A stretch of DNA of 64,000 nt from Vannielia litorea (GTDB lineage: Bacteria; Pseudomonadota; Alphaproteobacteria; Rhodobacterales; Rhodobacteraceae). Of the stretch, positions 17,215-26,243 are shown piece by piece (within the stretch, counting starts at the first letter, position 1; each line of letters starts with the position of its first letter). Position numbers and translations under genes: made by a program. The stretch spans positions 2,480,001 through 2,544,000 of the forward strand of contig NZ_JAHVJR010000001.1 in assembly GCF_019801175.1 (NCBI RefSeq), given 5' to 3'. The notes beneath the pieces are model-generated. The model had not been told where the DNA came from. It did not search any database and worked only from the letters and a program-made list of their open reading frames with translations.

Positions 17215-17618
17215 CAGACCTGCTCCAGCTCCACGAGGCAGCCGTTGAAATCCTTCGGGTGCAGGAAGAGCACCGGTTTGCCGTGAGCACCGATCTTGGG
17301 CTCGCCCGTGCCGAGCACGCGGGCACCTTCGGCCTTCAGCTTGTCGCGGGCGGCGAGGATATCATCGACCTCGTAGCAGATGTGGTGGATGCCGCCGGAG
17401 GGGTTCTTCTCGAGAAAGCCCGCGATCGGGCTGTTCTCGCCCAAGGGGTAGAGCAGCTCGATCTTGGTGTTGGGGAGGGTGATGAAGACCACCGTGACGC
17501 CGTGATCGGGCTCGTCCTGCGGCGCGCCAACATCGGCGCCGAGCGTGCCGCGATACTGGGCCGACGCGGCCTCGAGGTCGGGCACTGCGATGGCCACGTG
17601 GTTGAGCCGTCCGATCAT
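17214..17618 (-). CDS. mce: Methylmalonyl-CoA epimerase
   Basis: A 134-residue vicinal-oxygen-chelate enzyme that interconverts the S and R forms of methylmalonyl-CoA in propionyl-CoA and ethylmalonyl-CoA metabolism. Metal ligands are visible as H7 (RLNHVAIAVPD), H78/H79 (GGIHHICYEVDD) and the glutamate near the C-terminus (CLVELEQ). The ATG at 17618 was chosen because GGAGGGG lies 6 bases upstream; the earlier ATG at 17633 overlaps that site. Confidence 0.96.
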   Translation of the reverse strand: MIGRLNHVAIAVPDLEAASAQYRGTLGADVGAPQDEPDHGVTVVFITLPNTKIELLYPLGENSPIAGFLEKNPSGGIHHICYEVDDILAARDKLKAEGARVLGTGEPKIGAHGKPVLFLHPKDFNGCLVELEQV

Positions 17619-17771
17619 GTCATTCCCCTCCATAGGCAGGTGTCGGGCGGTTTATGACGCCCGGCCAAGCGCGGCACAAGCCGCGCCTTTGTCGCATTCC
17701 GGCAGGGGCGTTTACGAAGTTTTAGGGAAGGTGGTGTCTTCTCGGGGGGTAACGCCTTGAGGGAGGCCTCC

Positions 17772-18497
17772 ATGACAGACGATCTTCCGCAGTTCGCAAT
17801 CCCCGCGCAGAAGCCCACGCGCGACCGGCCCCTGTTGGGCGCTACCGTGCTGGTGGTGGAGGACAGCCGCTTTGCCTCGGAGGCGGTGCGGCTGCTGTGC
17901 CTGCGCTCGGGCGCGCGCATCCGAAGGGCCGATACGCTGGCCTCGGCGCACCGGCACTTGCAGGTCTATCGCCCGACGGCGGTGATCGTGGATCTGGGCC
18001 TGCCGGACGGCTCGGGGCTGGAACTGATCGCCGAGTTGGACCATTCCGACACCCGCGTGCCCGTGCTGCTTGGTACCAGCGGCGACCCGGCGAGCGAGGA
18101 TGAGGCGCTGGAGGCCGGGGCGGACGGGTTCATCCAGAAGCCGATCACCTCTCTGGCGGAGTTTCAGCAGGCGATTCTCACCCGCCTGCCGGAGGCGGCG
18201 CATCCGGTCGGGCCGCGAGCGATGTCATCTGACGTGGTGGCCCCCGACCCGCTGGCGCTGCGCGACGACCTCGCCCATGTGGCCGACGTGCTCTCGACCG
18301 GCGAGGAAGACCCGGACATGCTGGACTACGTCGCCCAGTTCCTCGGCTCGGTCGCGCAATGCGCCTCGGACGCGCCGCTCGCCGCCGCCGCGCGCGGGCT
18401 GGCAACGGCCCGGGCGGCAGGCCAGCGCGGCTTTCCGGAGGCGGCAGTGATCTCGAAGCTGGTGGCGAACCGGCTGGAGGGCAATATCGCGCTATAG
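17772..18497 (+). CDS. Single-receiver response regulator with helical C-terminal extension
   Basis: A 241-residue protein. The REC domain (about 22-145) has the acidic pair E30/D31 (VVEDSR), the phosphoacceptor D74 (VIVDLGLPDGSG), T102 and K123 (GFIQKPI). No DNA-binding or enzymatic output domain is seen. The last 90 residues are predicted helices (DLAHVADVLSTGEEDPDMLDYVAQFLGSV) with some likeness to a histidine-phosphotransfer bundle but without its HxxKG motif. No sensor kinase gene lies nearby. The cognate partner is unknown. Confidence 0.85.
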   Translation: MTDDLPQFAIPAQKPTRDRPLLGATVLVVEDSRFASEAVRLLCLRSGARIRRADTLASAHRHLQVYRPTAVIVDLGLPDGSGLELIAELDHSDTRVPVLLGTSGDPASEDEALEAGADGFIQKPITSLAEFQQAILTRLPEAAHPVGPRAMSSDVVAPDPLALRDDLAHVADVLSTGEEDPDMLDYVAQFLGSVAQCASDAPLAAAARGLATARAAGQRGFPEAAVISKLVANRLEGNIAL

Positions 18498-18640
18498 GCG
18501 GGTTGAGCTGCGGTGTGCATACGACCTAGGCGGGGGGCTTCCGGCCCTTAGAGGCGAGCTTTTGGCTCGTCCGGCGTTGGGTGAACCGTGCTCCTAGCGG
18601 GCCAACCACAGATTTACGTTTATTGCAGCGTTTCCGCGGC

Positions 18641-19354
18641 TCAGAGAGCCGGGTCGGAGGCAGCGCGGACGAGAGAGGTGAGGTCGCCCAAGCGTTCCTT
18701 CTGGCGGCCTTCGGCATCGAAGTTCTCGGGCCGGAGCCAAGCGCGGTAGGCCTCGCGCAGGGCGGGCCATTCACTGTCGATGGCGGCAAACCATGCGGTA
18801 TCGCGGTTGCGCCCCTTCACCACCTGAGCCTGCCGGAAAGTGCCTTCGTAGGACAGGCCGAGCCGCTGGGCGGCGCGTCGGGAGGGCATGTTGAGGGCGT
18901 TGCACTTCCACTCGAAGCGGCGATAGCCGGCCTCGAAGGCCCATTCGATCAGCAGCAGGAAGGCCTCGGTGGAGGTGCGGGTGCGTTGCAACTCGGGTGC
19001 CAGCGCGATGTAACCCAGTTCGACCGATCCGGCCTCGGGCGCGATACGCAGGAGGGCACAGGTGCCGCCCCATCGGCCAGTCTCGCGGTTCTGGATCGCG
19101 AAGTGCAGCGGATCGGCACTGGCCTCGGCCTCGCGCGCCCAGCGGTGGTACTGCGTGGCAGAGGAAAACGGCCCGTTGGGCATGTAATCCCACAGCGCGT
19201 CATGGCCGGAGTAGGCGCGGAAGAGCGAGGCGGCGTGGGTATCGGCGGAGAGCCTCTCGAGCCGGGTCCACTGGCCATCGAGCGCGTCGAAGGCGGGCCG
19301 GGGCGGCGGGGTCCAGCCTGTCAGCTCTTCGCCCAGCATTCGCGCGTCGCTCAT
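18641..19354 (-). CDS. GNAT family N-acetyltransferase (RimJ/RimL-type)
   Basis: A 237-residue protein. The GNAT core shows HFAIQNRETGRWGGTCALLRI, VELGYIALAPELQRTRTSTEAF (acetyl-CoA pyrophosphate loop) and EWKCNALNMPSRRAAQRLGLSYEGTFRQAQVVKGRNRDTAWFA, closest to the RimL branch that acetylates ribosomal protein N-termini or small metabolites. The ATG at 19354 is preceded by AAGGGG. It is divergent from the pilin-like gene at 19501. Confidence 0.92.
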   Translation of the reverse strand: MSDARMLGEELTGWTPPPRPAFDALDGQWTRLERLSADTHAASLFRAYSGHDALWDYMPNGPFSSATQYHRWAREAEASADPLHFAIQNRETGRWGGTCALLRIAPEAGSVELGYIALAPELQRTRTSTEAFLLLIEWAFEAGYRRFEWKCNALNMPSRRAAQRLGLSYEGTFRQAQVVKGRNRDTAWFAAIDSEWPALREAYRAWLRPENFDAEGRQKERLGDLTSLVRAASDPAL

Positions 19355-19500
19355 CAATTAACCCCTTTGCATCTCTGCCATTTTCCTAGCCCTCCGCAGG
19401 AAGGAGGAAAACCCGCAAAATGGCGCGGCCCTTCCACGCGAGCGCCGCATTTGCCCGAGAGAGTAGGCACTGAGCAGAGAAAAAAGCCTGGGAGCGGCAC

Positions 19501-19689
19501 ATGAAACGGATCGCAAACGCCTTTTGGTCGGAAGACGAGGGCAATGTCACCATCGACTGGGTGGTGCTGATGGCGGGCATCGTCTCGCTGGGCTTCGCCG
19601 TGGCGGCCACCGTGGCCACCGGGGCCAAGGACGTGACCGCCGACATGGTGGAGCAGATCGATGATATCGAGGTGGCGAGCGGGGCCTGA
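19501..19689 (+). CDS. Flp-type pilin-like small membrane protein
   Basis: A 62-residue protein with a basic N-terminus and the core DEGNVTIDWVVLMAGIVSLGFAVAATV. This resembles the Flp/type IVb pilin N-terminal helix (G-x4-E/D pattern before a hydrophobic segment). A GGGAG site precedes the ATG. No tad/cpa assembly genes lie nearby. It may be a pilin subunit working with a distant tad locus or a related single-helix protein. Confidence 0.72.
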   Translation: MKRIANAFWSEDEGNVTIDWVVLMAGIVSLGFAVAATVATGAKDVTADMVEQIDDIEVASGA

Positions 19690-19706
19690 GCCCTGGCCCG
19701 CTCCCC

Positions 19707-20924
19707 TCAAAGCACCAGGCGGGGTGCCTGCGACATGTCGAGCCCCGGAAACACGCTTTCTGACAGCACAGTCCCCGAGAGGCCGAAGAGCCCCTCCATC
19801 GCGCGGGCCGCATAGGCGCGCACGTCTTCGGTGGGCATCAGGTCGCGCCGGTCGTAGAGCGCGGCCTCTTCAAGGCCCGGCCAGCGGCCATAGACCTTGC
19901 CGCCGCGCAGCGCCCCGCCTGCCATGAGCATCAGCCCGCCGGTGCCGTGATCGGTGCCGCGAGAGCCGTTCTCGCGCACGGTGCGGCCAAACTCCGTCAT
20001 CGCCAGAATGCCGGTTTTGCCCCAGAGCGGGCCGAGGCCGACGCGGAGCAGTTCGATGGTTTCTGCCAATTGCTTCAGCGCCTTGGGCAGCCCGCTGGCC
20101 TGATTACCGTGGGTATCCCAGCCAGAGAGGGAGAAGGCGGCGATGCGGGTGTCGCCGCGCAGCCGCTGGGCGGCGAATTCGGCCATTTGCAAATGGGCTG
20201 CATTGCCGGAGCTGGCCTCCATCATCGCGGCCATGTCTTCATCTTCATCCGTCTCGGTGGCGGCGGCCTCGGAGGCGGCGATCTGCTCGGTAAGGTCGAG
20301 CGCTTCGAGCACGGCGGCCTGGTAGATCGGGTGCTCTTCGTAGACCAATTCGATAAGCCGCCGGGCCTGCGGAGAAAGCTCCAGCCGGGTGCCGGGGGAC
20401 CAGTTGGCGACTGGGGCGCCCCCGGCGAGCATCAGCAAGTCTTCACGCCCGATGGCGTAGGCGGTGTCGGCTTCGATGCCCGGCACGGCCTGAAGCATGC
20501 GATTGAGCCAGCCGTCGCGCAGGGCGCCGGTTTTCACATCGAAGCCGGTGCCGGCCTCAAGCAGATCCTGCCCGTCGAAATGGCTGCGCTTGTCGCGGTA
20601 GGGGGTGGAGGTGGCATGGGCAAAGCCCAGCTCGCCCTTGGCCCAGATCGGGTGCAGCGGGGCGAGCGCGGGGTGGAGGGTGAAGAACCCGTCAAGCGGC
20701 AGACCACCGCCTGCGGCCAGCGTGGGCCGGGCGGCGGCGAAATGCGGATCGCCCACCGGGCGGACCACATCGAGCCCGTCCATCGCGCCGCGCAGGATGA
20801 GCACGATCAGCCGGGTGTCCCACGGAGCCTGGGCGAAGGCCATCGGGGTCATCAGCGGCGCGGCGGCCACGGAGCAGCCCGTGGAGGCAAGAAACCGGCG
20901 CCGGGTCATCAGGAGCTTGCTCAT
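19707..20924 (-). CDS. DUF1501 domain protein with Tat signal
   Basis: A 405-residue protein. The N-terminus MTRRRFLASTGCSVAAAPLM is a twin-arginine export signal. The body has DUF1501 features in the alkaline-phosphatase-like fold: LRGAMDGLDVVRPVGDPHF, SGWDTHGNQ and MTEFGRTVRENGSRGTDHGTGG with likely metal-binding D/H residues. Exported DUF1501 proteins are paired with DUF1800 partners in many bacteria; the function is unknown. Its ATG is 4 bases after the DUF1800 stop. Confidence 0.92.
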   Translation of the reverse strand: MSKLLMTRRRFLASTGCSVAAAPLMTPMAFAQAPWDTRLIVLILRGAMDGLDVVRPVGDPHFAAARPTLAAGGGLPLDGFFTLHPALAPLHPIWAKGELGFAHATSTPYRDKRSHFDGQDLLEAGTGFDVKTGALRDGWLNRMLQAVPGIEADTAYAIGREDLLMLAGGAPVANWSPGTRLELSPQARRLIELVYEEHPIYQAAVLEALDLTEQIAASEAAATETDEDEDMAAMMEASSGNAAHLQMAEFAAQRLRGDTRIAAFSLSGWDTHGNQASGLPKALKQLAETIELLRVGLGPLWGKTGILAMTEFGRTVRENGSRGTDHGTGGLMLMAGGALRGGKVYGRWPGLEEAALYDRRDLMPTEDVRAYAARAMEGLFGLSGTVLSESVFPGLDMSQAPRLVL

Positions 20925-20928
20925 CGGG

Positions 20929-22302
20929 TCATCTCCGTTGGAAGGCGGGGGAGGCGAGGACGATCCCCACCCCTTCGGCGCGGCTTTCGGCGGCCTTGGC
21001 GGCAAAGAGCAGCCGCTCACCGGCCTGGCTGCCAAGCGCGGTTTCAACCAGATCGCGGGGGTCGGGTAGATCGAGCCCGTCGACCCGGCCCGCCGACATG
21101 GCCCAGTTGATCCGCACGGCGAGGCCCTGCGGGGTGAGCCAGTGCTCGCCATCCTCGGGCCAGCCATCGGGGCCATTGGGGCGCTCCCACTCCTGACCCA
21201 TCAGGCCCATCGGGCGGATGATGATGCGGAGGGTGGCCTTGCGGTCCAGCGCAGCGAGTTGCGACCCCGTCACCCCGAGCGCGCGGAGAGCCGAGGTGAC
21301 AAAATCGAAGGGCTGTTTGATCTTGGCGAGCGGCCCCCAGGCCTCGGGGTGCGAGAGCAGGGTTTCGATCACCGCGCCGAGGTTGCCGCCGGTCTCGGTG
21401 TAACGCAGGCGCAGGGCCTCCACGAGGGCGGGCGGCGGCGTGTCGGAGACGAAGTGGACGGCCAGCTTGCGGGCAAGGTGCGCCGCGGTATCGGGGTGCA
21501 GCGCGATGGCATCGAGCGCGGCGTGGATATCTTCCAGCTTGGGTTTGCGGCCGCCGTAGCTTTGGCCCAGCACCTCCTCCGCCCCCGGCTCGCCGCGCTT
21601 GGGCTCGAAACGGACGCCTTCACGCAGGTTCAGCGTCATCCCGGCCATGAGCTCGGCCAGTTGCCGGACATCGGCCTGGCTGTAGGCCCCGCCAACGCCG
21701 AGGGTGTGGAGCTCGAGCACTTCGCGGGCGAGGTTCTCGTTCAGCCCGCGCCGGCGGCCCTTTTTGGCGTTGCGTTCGGCCACCGGCGAGCCGGGGCCGA
21801 TGCTTTTGTCCTGATCGAGGTAGATCAGCATCATCGGGTGGGTCACCGCCGCCTTCAGCATCTCGGAAAACGGCGCGGTGATGTTCGGGCGGATCGCATC
21901 TTCGACGAAGCGCTGCACCATCCGTTGTGACACGCCCTTGCCGCGCACCGTGAAATGATCAGCCCAGAAGCGGGTGAGGCGCTCGCGCAGCGGGTCGGGC
22001 GCATCGAGCGCGCGAGCGATGGTGTGGCGCAGCATCCGGGCGTGGTCGCGGCGGTTCTGGCCGCGCCAGTTGCGGTACTTTTTCTTGGCGGTTTTGTCGC
22101 CGTCCAGCTCGGCCTTCTTGAGATCGCTCAGGTATTGGAAATCGGCGTAGGTCTCTGCCATCGAGCCAATCGGGAAGGCGCGCGCCATGCTGTCAGCGGC
22201 CTGCAGTGCCTCTACCATCGCCTCGGGGCTGGCCGGGGCCGGGTGGTGCGGCGAGAGCCCGTAGCCAAAGCGGATGGCGGCGATCTCGGGGGTGAAACTC
22301 AC
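20929..22302 (-). CDS. DUF1800 family protein
   Basis: A 457-residue protein. A GTG start at 22302 gives MSFTPEIAAIRFGYGLSPHHP, the usual DUF1800 N-terminus; CGGAG lies upstream. Core motifs are RERLTRFWADHFTV, MLKAAVTHPMMLIYLDQDKSIG, GLNENLAREVLELHTLGVGGAYSQADV and LARKLAVHFVSDTPP. The family is always found with DUF1501 and is uncharacterised. There is no obvious export signal, unlike its partner. First gene of a two-gene operon. Confidence 0.93.
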   Translation of the reverse strand: MSFTPEIAAIRFGYGLSPHHPAPASPEAMVEALQAADSMARAFPIGSMAETYADFQYLSDLKKAELDGDKTAKKKYRNWRGQNRRDHARMLRHTIARALDAPDPLRERLTRFWADHFTVRGKGVSQRMVQRFVEDAIRPNITAPFSEMLKAAVTHPMMLIYLDQDKSIGPGSPVAERNAKKGRRRGLNENLAREVLELHTLGVGGAYSQADVRQLAELMAGMTLNLREGVRFEPKRGEPGAEEVLGQSYGGRKPKLEDIHAALDAIALHPDTAAHLARKLAVHFVSDTPPPALVEALRLRYTETGGNLGAVIETLLSHPEAWGPLAKIKQPFDFVTSALRALGVTGSQLAALDRKATLRIIIRPMGLMGQEWERPNGPDGWPEDGEHWLTPQGLAVRINWAMSAGRVDGLDLPDPRDLVETALGSQAGERLLFAAKAAESRAEGVGIVLASPAFQRR

Positions 22303-22510
22303 GTGGGAGTGCTCCGGGTCAATGGGCGGCGCGGGACGGCCGGCGGTGCGGGGGCCTTTCTTCAAAGATAGGGGATCGCGGGCCACCTTGCGAGGCCCCC
22401 TGCGGTCACGCTTTTGCGCGGCGGCGGAGGGGCTGCGGGCGGGCGGGAACCTTCGCCCTGCGCCGGGCGTTTTCTGGCAAATCCTTCCAACCCAGTCCGG
22501 AGCCACGCCG

Positions 22511-22987
22511 ATGACCGACATCTACGCAGCCATCAAGACCGACCACGACCGCCACCGCGAGTTGCTTGCCACGCTCGAAGACACATCGGGCGACAGCGAG
22601 GCCCGCCGCGGCGCGTGGGAGGAGTTCTATCACGACGTAAAGGCCCATGCCGCCGCCGAGGAAGAGACATTCTACTCCGTGCTGCTCGGCAAGACATGGG
22701 GGCAGGAGCACGCCCGGCATTCCGTGCATGAGCATCAGGAGCTGGATGACATCATGGAGGAGCTGAACGAGATGGAAATGAGCTCGCCCGGCTGGCTGAC
22801 GCGGTTCAAGACGCTGAAGCACGATTACGAGCACCATATCGAAGAAGAGGAACAGGAGATCTTCGAGCGCGCCCGTGAGGTGATTTCTGAGCGCGAGATC
22901 AGCGGGTTCGGCAAGAAGTTCCTCGCCCGGAAGGAAAAGGAAGCCGGGTTGATCGAGAAGAAAAAGGCGAACGCGTTGGAGGAGTGA
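22511..22987 (+). CDS. Hemerythrin domain protein
   Basis: A 158-residue four-helix protein binding a di-iron centre. Likely ligands are H12/H15 (KTDHDRHREL), H46 and E50 (HAAAEEE), H73 (HSVHEHQE) and H108/H109 with E114 (YEHHIEEEEQEIF). Such proteins bind oxygen or nitric oxide, or protect against them. The last 25 residues are rich in K/E. The ATG at 22511 was preferred to the earlier frame extension, which overlaps the DUF1800 gene. Confidence 0.88.
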   Translation: MTDIYAAIKTDHDRHRELLATLEDTSGDSEARRGAWEEFYHDVKAHAAAEEETFYSVLLGKTWGQEHARHSVHEHQELDDIMEELNEMEMSSPGWLTRFKTLKHDYEHHIEEEEQEIFERAREVISEREISGFGKKFLARKEKEAGLIEKKKANALEE

Positions 22988-22991
22988 ACCC

Positions 22992-23015
22992 GTAGGGCGG
23001 GGCTTGTCCCGCCGT
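22992..23015. repeat. GTAGGGCGGG hairpin, dispersed-repeat type
   Basis: A GTAGGGCGGGG element with a 6-bp stem (GGCGGG and CCCGCC) lies between the convergent hemerythrin and LysR genes. A related GTAGGGTGGCGC palindrome is at 36615. It may act as a shared transcription end. Confidence 0.5.
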
Positions 23016-23034
23016 GCGGGGAGCGGGCGCGGAG

Positions 23035-23949
23035 CTAGGCCCCGAGGCCCTTCAGCGCCTGCCGCAGCGCGCCCTCCAGCGCATCGATCGCCGCAGACAC
23101 CCGCTTCGGCCGATCCCGCGCTGCGTGGCGGATCAGCCGCACCGGCTGCGGCGGCGGTCGCCGTTCCTCGAAGAGCGACACCAGGCGCCCGTCGGCGATC
23201 GCATCATGGACCTGGTAAAGGTAGAAAAAGCCCAGCCCCACCCCCGCCTCGCAGGCCGCCCGCGCCATCCGCACCTCGTTGACGTAGAGCACCGCCTTGC
23301 ACCGGAACGTGCGCCGTTTGCCGTCCGCGTCGAGGTAAGGCCACAACTGCCCGGTCCGGCGCCCGGCAATGTCGACGCAGACAGCGGGCATCCCGGCCAT
23401 GTCCTCCGGTCTTTCTGGCCGGCCGACCCTTTCGAGAAAGGCAGGGGCGGCGCAGTGCCGCGTGGGCATCTCCCCGATCACGGTGGCCCGCATCTCGCTG
23501 TCGGGCTGCGGCCCAATCCGGACCGCGAGGTCGTAACCGCCCTCCACGAGGTCGAGCGGCACGTCGGTCAGCGTTACGTGCGGCACGAGGCTCGGAAACC
23601 GCTCGCGGATGTCGCGCAGGCAGGGCCAGACGAAGCGGTTGCCAAACTCCACCGGCGCGGTGATCCGCACTTCCCCCGCCGGTTCGCCCTGCTGCGCGGC
23701 AAGGTCCTGCTCGGCGGTGTCGATCTCGGAAAGCACGTGACAACAGGTCTCGTAGTAGGAACGACCCTCCGGCGTGAGGTAGGACTGCCGCGTCGACCGC
23801 TCCAGCAGCCGCAGCCCCAGCGACTCCTCCAGCCGCGCCAGAGAGCGCACCACGCTGGGCAGCGACTTTCCCAGCCGCCGCGCCGCCTCGGTCAGCGTGC
23901 CGCCATCGACGATGGCCACGAAGACCCGCATGGCCGCCAGCTTGTCCAT
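23035..23949 (-). CDS. LysR family transcriptional regulator
   Basis: A 304-residue regulator. The winged HTH at 1-60 (MDKLAAMRVFVAIVDGGTLTEAARRLGKSLPSVVRSLARLEESLGLRLL) has the unusual SVVRS recognition-helix start rather than SAVSR. The effector domain follows (GEVRITAPVEFGNRFVWPCLRDIRERFPSL) and resembles the CrgA/AaeR group. It is divergent from the TPR protein gene at 24072, with 122 bases between, a likely target. Confidence 0.94.
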   Translation of the reverse strand: MDKLAAMRVFVAIVDGGTLTEAARRLGKSLPSVVRSLARLEESLGLRLLERSTRQSYLTPEGRSYYETCCHVLSEIDTAEQDLAAQQGEPAGEVRITAPVEFGNRFVWPCLRDIRERFPSLVPHVTLTDVPLDLVEGGYDLAVRIGPQPDSEMRATVIGEMPTRHCAAPAFLERVGRPERPEDMAGMPAVCVDIAGRRTGQLWPYLDADGKRRTFRCKAVLYVNEVRMARAACEAGVGLGFFYLYQVHDAIADGRLVSLFEERRPPPQPVRLIRHAARDRPKRVSAAIDALEGALRQALKGLGA

Positions 23950-24071
23950 CAGCCCTCAGCTTTCCGCAGGAATGTTCTGCCATTCGGAGCATATATCGCG
24001 GCGCCCACGCAGCGCTACCCTAGGGTCAACGCCGGGCTGAACCGGCATGATTCCCGACACGGAGATGACCG

Positions 24072-25559
24072 ATGACACGTGCCCTTGCGCTCGCCTGCTG
24101 CGCTGTTCTTACCGCCCCCACGCCGCTTGCCGCGCATGACACCACGCTGGGGGAGGTGCGTTTTGAGCTTTCCTGCACCGAGGCAGCGGCGGGGCCCTTC
24201 ACCGAAGGCCTGAAACTGCTGCATCACATGATGTATGTGCAGGCCCGGCAACGATTTTCCGAGGCCGCAGAGGCCGACCCGGCCTGCGCCATGGCCGAAT
24301 GGGGCAAGGCGATGAGCTACTTCCACCCGGTTTGGCCCGGTGGTCCGACCCCTGCGGAGATGGAGGGCGGCGCAGCCTCGGCGACGCGGCTGACTACCCT
24401 CACGCCGGGCAACGCGCGGGAAGCTGCCTATGTGGCGGCGGCACTAGCCTTTTGGGAGGGGGCAGACACCCCCTACCCCGCCCGGCTGGCCGCGTGGGCG
24501 GGCGCCCAACGGGAGATCGACGAGGCCTTTCCCGATGATATCGATGCGGCCGCCTTCGACGCGCTGGCGCAGATTGCCCTCACCCCGCCCGGGCCCGGCG
24601 CGGCTGAGAGCCTTGCCGAGGCCGGAGACAGGCTCGCCGCCCGGCTGCCCGAGGCGCCGCTGCATCCGGCGATCTTTCATTACGTGATCCACGCCTATGA
24701 TCACCCGGCCTTGGCCACAAAGGCCCGCGCCTTTGCCAAGGGCTATGACCGGATCGCGCCTGAAGTGCCCCATGCGCTGCATATGCCCAGCCATATCTTC
24801 ACCCGGCTCGGGGATTGGGAGGCGTCGGTGGCGTGGAATGCCCGTTCCGGCACGGCGGCACTGGCTCAGCCGCTGGATGGCGGTGTGGTTTCAAATCATT
24901 ACGCCCACGCTGTGGACTACGGCCTCTATGCGCTGTTGCAATTGGACCGGGTTGCCGAGGCGGAGGTGCTGCTGGCCGAGTTTCAGGCGGTGGGGGCGCT
25001 CGAAGACAGCTTTGGCACCGCCTACGCCCTGGCGGCCAGCCCGGCCCGGGTGCCACTTGAGCAGGGAGATTGGGCCGGGGCGGCTGCCCTGCCCGCCGAA
25101 CTGCCGGCGCTGATCGGCTGGGAGAAGTTTCCGCAAGCCGTCACAATCCACTGGTTCGCCAAGGGGCTGGGCGCAGCGCGGTCGGGCGATACCGAGGCCG
25201 CACGGGCGGCGCTGGAGGAGATTTCGGCACGGACGGCCACGCTGAACGAGCGCGGCATGGGCTATTGGGTTACGCTGGCAGAGGCGCAGAGCGGCACCAT
25301 TGAGGCCTGGCTGGCTTGGGAGGCGGGCGAGGCCAAGGCGGCGCTGGCGGAAATGCGGGCGGCGGCAGAGCTGGAGGATTCGGTAGGCAAGGCACCAGTG
25401 ACTCCTGGCGCGGTGCTGCCGGCGCGGGAGTTGCTGGGCGACATGCTGTTGCTCTCCGGTGACCGCACAGGGGCTGCCGAGGCCTACCGCGCCGCGCTGG
25501 CGATCTCGCCGGGCCGGAAGCGCTCGGTCGAGGGGCTGGCAGAGGCGGAGGGCGGCTGA
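24072..25559 (+). CDS. Exported TPR-repeat protein of unknown function
   Basis: A 495-residue protein with a signal peptide (1-21, ending PLAA-H). It opens with LGEVRFELSCTEAAAGPFTEGLKLLHHMMYVQARQRFSEAAEADPACAMAEWGKAM, a TPR-like helical pair common in exported proteins of this type. Later helix pairs are EAPLHPAIFHYVIHAYDHPALATKARAF, LHMPSHIFTRLGDWEASVAWN and a C-terminal LLLSGDRTGAAEAYRAALAISPGRKRSVEG. Several conserved histidines (HHMMY, HYVIHAYDHP, HMPSHIF) suggest a metal or ligand site. Convergent with the gene at 25564, only 4 bases apart. Confidence 0.78.
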   Translation: MTRALALACCAVLTAPTPLAAHDTTLGEVRFELSCTEAAAGPFTEGLKLLHHMMYVQARQRFSEAAEADPACAMAEWGKAMSYFHPVWPGGPTPAEMEGGAASATRLTTLTPGNAREAAYVAAALAFWEGADTPYPARLAAWAGAQREIDEAFPDDIDAAAFDALAQIALTPPGPGAAESLAEAGDRLAARLPEAPLHPAIFHYVIHAYDHPALATKARAFAKGYDRIAPEVPHALHMPSHIFTRLGDWEASVAWNARSGTAALAQPLDGGVVSNHYAHAVDYGLYALLQLDRVAEAEVLLAEFQAVGALEDSFGTAYALAASPARVPLEQGDWAGAAALPAELPALIGWEKFPQAVTIHWFAKGLGAARSGDTEAARAALEEISARTATLNERGMGYWVTLAEAQSGTIEAWLAWEAGEAKAALAEMRAAAELEDSVGKAPVTPGAVLPARELLGDMLLLSGDRTGAAEAYRAALAISPGRKRSVEGLAEAEGG

Positions 25560-25563
25560 GGGC

Positions 25564-26121
25564 TCAGTTGCCGGCCCGCTCCATCATCATCTCGTGCACC
25601 GCCTGCATGCCGCTGTCGGCCATCCGACTGACCTCCCCGGCATGGGTGTGCAGCGCCTCCACCACCTCCGGGTCGGTGGAGGTTTGCGTGACCACGATGC
25701 CCGCGTCGGTCACCTCGACATCGGAGGCGATCGCGCCGGGGCGGGCGAAGAAGATATCGAGCGTGGGGGACTGGATGAAGATCTTCGGGTCGCGCCCCTG
25801 CCCTACCCGGTCGATCATGCCGACGACATGGCTCACCAGTGCGTCCATCACCTCCGGGTCGGAGGAGCGGGTGACAGTGCGGATGCCGTCCGGCAGAAGC
25901 TCGACCTCGCGGGAGAGGGTGGCGAAGTTGCGGAAGAGCGTGGCCAGTTCGGCGCTCTCCTCCTCGGTGGCGTCCTCGCCGCGCAGTCCGGGCATGGCGG
26001 CCATGTCGTGGCCGGTGCCATCGGCCCCATGCCAGTGCATCCCGCCTCCCCCGTGCATCTGGGCCGTCGCCGGGGTGAAGGCGCACAGGGCGGTGACGAG
26101 GACAAGGGTGACGCGCAGCAT
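25564..26121 (-). CDS. Exported His/Met-rich protein of unknown function
   Basis: A 185-residue protein. The ATG at 26121 follows CGGAGA and opens a signal peptide (1-20, ending PATA-Q). The mature N-terminus, MHGGGGMHWHGADGTGHDM, is rich in histidine, methionine and glycine and looks like a copper-binding tail. The rest is a helical/beta domain (DATEEESAELATLFRNFATLSREVELLPDGIRTVTRSSDPEVMDALVSHVVGMID). No homologue is recognised. Periplasmic metal handling is inferred from composition. Confidence 0.7.
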   Translation of the reverse strand: MLRVTLVLVTALCAFTPATAQMHGGGGMHWHGADGTGHDMAAMPGLRGEDATEEESAELATLFRNFATLSREVELLPDGIRTVTRSSDPEVMDALVSHVVGMIDRVGQGRDPKIFIQSPTLDIFFARPGAIASDVEVTDAGIVVTQTSTDPEVVEALHTHAGEVSRMADSGMQAVHEMMMERAGN

Positions 26122-26203
26122 GGGAGATCTCCGGTGTGTTAGCCCGGAGCATAGCTGCAAACACATTCAAGATCACGCATGAATGCGGTCGTGTGCCTGC
26201 GCC

Positions 26204-26234
26204 AAAACGCCCCGGACCTTGCGGTCACGGGGCG
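26204..26234 (-). terminator. Intrinsic terminator after the mini-protein gene
   Basis: On the minus strand the stem CGCCCCG-T-GACC, loop GCAA, GGTC-CGGGGCG has 11 base pairs, one bulged base and a GNRA tetraloop. TTTT follows. It lies 10 bases after the stop of the 24-codon gene. Confidence 0.85.
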
Positions 26235-26243
26235 CGTGGTGGT

